NCBI GenBank assembly: GCA_904063045.1
Contig: CAJFCJ010000003.1
Coordinates: 1,364,001 to 1,428,000, forward strand
Length of the DNA stretch: 64,000 nucleotides
Direction: 5' to 3'
DNA from: Dimorphilus gyrociliatus
Lineage: Eukaryota; Annelida; Polychaeta; Dinophilidae
Shown here: positions 60,082 to 64,000 of the stretch, one piece after another
Position numbering within the stretch: the stretch's first letter is position 1
Layout of the letters: every line of letters starts with the position of its first letter
Notes under the pieces: generated by a model
What the model was told of the DNA's origin: nothing
The model's input: only the letters and a program-made list of their open reading frames with translations
The model's database searches: none
Program-made: the position numbers and the translations under genes

Positions 60082-63000
60082 ATGAATAACGCTGAAATAA
60101 GTATAGAAGAGGTGCTTTCATCCGATAAGCAAGTGAGTCTATAAGGTTCAATGACCGTAACCAAAAAATAATATAATTAATTTTTTTTCAGCCTACTAGT
60201 ATTATTATGGATTGTGACATATTTGAAGATCATCACTTAAAGAGGTATGCATATCTTACAGGAATTTCTAATAGTGTCAAGAAGGAAAAACATGTAAAAT
60301 AATCACAAACATAATAAATAGCATATTTTCGACTGATAAATAGACTAATTCCGACAATTTGATTTGTTAATTGCGTATTGTTAAAAGAAACAGTAATTTT
60401 ATATCATTTTTTAAAATTAAACAATGAAGCTTTATACCTTATTCAAAACAGAATGCTGTTATTTAGAAACTGCCATTTTATAAAATCAATTTACTTACTA
60501 CAGTACTATTAATTTAAACTAAAGCTTGCCTATATATCACCTACAGCATGGATTCTTATGGAATAGATGATTTATCCGCTAATAATCTTGATAATATTTC
60601 AACCAATGGTAAGTATACCGGTATATAAACGAACTCAATAGGTGTTAATTTGACAACATAAATTGAGTTAGTTGAATTAAAGTGTATAGCACATCAAAGT
60701 TGAGCATTACAAAGGTGTCTTTTATTTCAGGTGAAATACAAGCGTTCGACTCGGAGGGTTTATTAAATCAATTTGAATCTTACTGCAATACGAATACATT
60801 ACAATGGTAAAATCGTGGTTTAGTAGAATACAACCTGATTTTCCATTTGCTATATTACAGCATAGATAACAACAAATTGACTGTAACCAAGCCCGACATT
60901 AATGCTGTTGTAATGTTTGAACAACCCCGAGCCGTGTCACTTCTGCAAAAAAGAGAAAATTGCAAAACAAAATGCATCATACCAAAAAGGGCGAAACGAG
61001 AGGTTATCGTAAAAAAGGCCAACTATAAAATATTGAAAGATGCTCTTTCAAAAAATTCATTACCTTACCAAGATACTGTTTGTGAAACAGATAGTTATTT
61101 CGGTGATCATAATTACTCTCTCCCACCTTGGAAGGATTCTAACCTTTTATTTCTGTGGGGTAATAATCAGGATGACAATGTAAACTACATAGACAGCTAT
61201 AAAGATAATAAGGAAGCCATAACTATGGAAGATGATAATATAGAGAATATGCATAATATGGATACATCAATACTTTTTGACCAGAGGCTAAGCTACATTG
61301 AAAATAATGATTTTGAAGAATCATCGGATATTGTAGATAATTCATTGGTTGATAGTAAAGAGAGACTTAGAGAACTAATATCTCAATGCAATAGCACGAA
61401 TATTAACGAATCTATGCAACATTACGATAAAGATAACAATTCTGTCTCAGATAAAAAACATAATAAAATTATTAAGGAAGAGAATATTAAATCAGATAAA
61501 ACTGCAGAAGACTTTATAAAAGAGCTTTCGAAAGAAAATTTAGTGCGTAAAATTCCTAAGAAAATCAAGAGAGCAACATCTGCCGATACTATTATAGAAA
61601 CTAACGAACAAGTAGAAAGAAATAACAACTCTGATAGTTCTAATAATGCCAGCAACAAAGATGCTATCAGAAATATCAAATTAAAGCTAAATAAGAAACG
61701 TAAAAGTTCGACCGATTTAAATATTCCTAAACGGAAACCAATTAAGAAACGAAGAGAATCTATTCATAGATTTAAATCGTTTGAAGAAAAGAAACATGAA
61801 ACAACTCGTGTTCGTAGAATTTCCAAGTCAGAAGAAAAGACTCTAGATTCTAAAACATTTTACAATCATAATAAAAAACTTATATCAAAACGAGAGAGTA
61901 AGAACGTGAGTAAGGACGAATTTCTTGCTAAAATCATGGCTCGTTGGAAAAAGGAATCAGTCAAAAGCAATACTCCTGTTGACATGGAAATATGCAGTGA
62001 TAAAGAAGAAGAGGAAAAAGACGAGAAAGAATGTGAAGAAGTTAGTACTGATGAGCCAATCGGTGAGATAACAACGCATGTTGACGGTACGCCTATTGTT
62101 GACGGTCTAAGCGGATGTTTGAAAACCGCAAAGCCGAAGCTAGTAGTATTTAAAGATATAGAACCTTCAAAAAAGAATACGAAGAAAAAGGCTCTAACTT
62201 GGGAACAATATAGGGCAAAAAAACAAAAGTCAGGCAGTCAGGTTGAAAATAACAATGGTGAAGACGATAAGAAGTCAGGTGGCAGTCGTCTTGAGACTGA
62301 AGTGAAAGAAGAACAGGCAGCCAGTTTAGATTCAGACTTGGAGCCAGGTGAAATTATATGTGATATAACTAGTTCAATGAACGAAGACGTAAATATGGAT
62401 AAAGTTGAAAAAGTTATTGATAATGACAAAACAGAATCAAATATTTCGAACGATGATAAAACTCGAATTTCCTTAGGAGAGAATGAGGACGAAGCAACTG
62501 ATGAAGTTGAGTCTCTTGTTAGGTGCTATGATCGTTTACAGGAATCTGAGACCTCGACTACAAACGAAGATGCAAGCAATAAACAAGCACATAATAATTC
62601 AGGAAGTGTTTTCAACAAAGTTGAAATTTCGTTTATTGACAAAAAATCATCAGAAAAGAAACATTCTTCTCTAATATTTTCTAAAAGGGATTCTAGCCCA
62701 ATATCAACAGACTTGCATAATAAACTGCCCGCCTATCATTCCGATTTCAGCAATAGCACTAAATTTGATGAAGATGACTTAAATGATTCTTATTCTTTCT
62801 CGAGATCTTGTTCATCAGAGAGTGAATCTTCCTATAGCTCTTCCTCCGATTCGTCTTCGGAAGACGAAAGAGATCGCGAAAGGCGATATAGAAGACGAAG
62901 GAAAAGCAGCTACAGCTTTTCATCCGGATCTTCCGGTTCTTGGTCTAGAAGTAGATCTCAGTCTCCAGATATTGACAAATGGCAAAGCTCTGTTCAGGAA

Positions 63001-63672
63001 GAAAGACGCCGTAAAAAGCAGGATCAAATTGTTCGTCTAAGCTTTTAAAGCTTATATTTAAAATTTTATTAATATTTCATTTTTACTTTAAGGAACAAAG
63101 ACGGATAGTCTACGTTGGACGATTGCCAGACAGCATAACGAAGAGAATCTTACGTGAAAATTTTGAGCAATTCGGAAAGATCGAATGCTGTAGTCTACAT
63201 ATGAGAGAGTGCGGGTAATGCTTTTTATATTTTCCTTGTACCATAATTAATTATTAATTCTATATCATTTCAAATAGGGATAACTACGGCTTTGTAACTT
63301 TCGTTTCAAAGGAAGATGCTTTTACAGCAATAGAACGTTAGTCAATTAAAGATAAATTAAGAATCATATAATTAATTATACTATAAAATTGTGACAGGAG
63401 GAAATCAATGTAAAGGAATGGAAAAATATGATTTATGTTTTGGTGGTAGACGACAGTTTTGTGGTTCTCAATATGCTGATTTAGGTAATTTTTCACACAA
63501 ACTCCCTTACTCTCCCCTAAAGTAAATTATTCTTTATTTATTATTAGACGGTGATAAAGAGGAAGAAGAAGAATTGGCAACTGGTGTTCCTGAATACAGA
63601 GGCCCTGTAAGTGCAGAGTCAGAATTCGATGCCTTACTACAACAAGCTCTGGCTAGAACTCGGAGGAAATAG
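60082..63672 (+). CDS. PPARGC1: PGC-1 family coactivator (Spargel-like)
   Basis: Transcriptional coactivator of mitochondrial biogenesis. Nine exons (60082-60132, 60192-60244, 60547-60608, 60731-60806, 60861-63030, 63093-63214, 63278-63336, 63398-63484, 63548-63672) sum to 2805 nt (934 residues). The N-terminus is acidic (MDCDIFEDHHLKR, YGIDDLSANN). An HCF-1-binding motif DHNY is at 61105-61116 in the context YFGDHNYS, closely matching human PGC-1alpha FGDHDYC. A long charged, Asn/Lys-rich central region contains ALTWEQYRAKKQ. An SR-rich stretch (SSESESSYSSSSDSSSEDER, RSRSQSPD) precedes a C-terminal RRM: RIVYVGRLPDSITKR (RNP2) and CGDNYGFVTFVSKEDAF (RNP1), then FGGRRQFCGSQYADLD and the conserved end FDALLQQALARTRRK. 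No LXXLL was seen. Confidence 0.93.
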
Positions 63673-64000
63673 TCAAGTTACATTTATTTACCCATAGTAC
63701 ACAAAAATGTACTAAACATAAATGGGAATTCAGGTTCTTTAACAAATAAACTATTCATTTTTTTGCTATCTGAATAAAAGGATATTTTGGATCGATAATA
63801 AAAAGAATCAATGTTTGTTACTATAAATTGTTTTGATATTGTGTTATCTTGTCTAGCCTTGACTTATAAAAAGCGTAAAAAAACATTATTTATTCTTGAA
63901 ACTAGGTTAATTAATTTAGGGATCAAGTTAACATTTTATTTATTTTTCTAAATAGCAACATCACTAGGGAAATAAGTTCTTAATTTATTGTTTATAGTCG
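63673..64000. other. 3' UTR / intergenic end of window
   Basis: AT-rich sequence with a possible AATAAA poly(A) signal near 63773, about 100 bp after the PPARGC1-like stop. Nothing else was recognised. Confidence 0.5.

Overview
The window is nuclear DNA of a compact, visibly AT-rich animal genome. Coding regions are split by many short GT-AG introns, often 50-100 bp; there are 20 protein-coding genes in 64 kb, none with recognisable transposon ORFs nearby. The gene set is bilaterian (YAP, FGFRL1, a beta-adrenergic/octopamine-like receptor, a PGC-1 family coactivator, MANF). It includes families missing from the standard fly and nematode models (NAMPT, AP-5 sigma, FGFRL1), so a small-genome spiralian, for example a miniature annelid such as Dimorphilus, is my best guess. 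The phylum is inferred, not shown.

Layout, left to right: 3' end of a chondroitin GalNAc-transferase (+), CDC45 (-), INPP5F/Sac2 (+), CDPF1 (-), NAMPT (+), MANF (-), TRAPPC4 (+), AP5S1 (-), SDHAF4 (+), an unrecognised multi-pass membrane protein (+), FGFRL1 (+), TUBGCP3 (+), ERCC3/XPB (-), RNF145-like E3 ligase (+), a decayed RNF145 copy (+), an aminergic GPCR (+), a coiled-coil protein (-), a GDPD/GDE family protein (-), YAP (+), PGAP4 (-) and a PPARGC1-like coactivator (+). The first nine genes strictly alternate in strand. Seven neighbouring pairs are head-to-head, most separated by about 100-500 bp, so shared divergent promoters are likely. The genes are mostly housekeeping (replication, repair/transcription, trafficking, glycosylation, NAD and mitochondrial metabolism) and do not form one pathway.

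Developmental and signalling genes differ: FGFRL1, the GPCR and the GDPD gene have kilobase introns or multi-kilobase flanks containing locally GC-richer patches that look regulatory. Points most worth checking: an XPB motif II that reads DEVQ rather than DEVH; a tandem RNF145 pseudogene; a GPCR intron with no canonical donor in the required phase; paired RFX X-box-like palindromes in an FGFRL1 intron; recurring TAGGCCTA and TCACGTGA octamers; and an orphan 486-residue membrane protein. I did not find an obvious new multi-gene system. Coordinates of splice sites were read by eye; where exon lengths were summed, they gave an integral reading frame.
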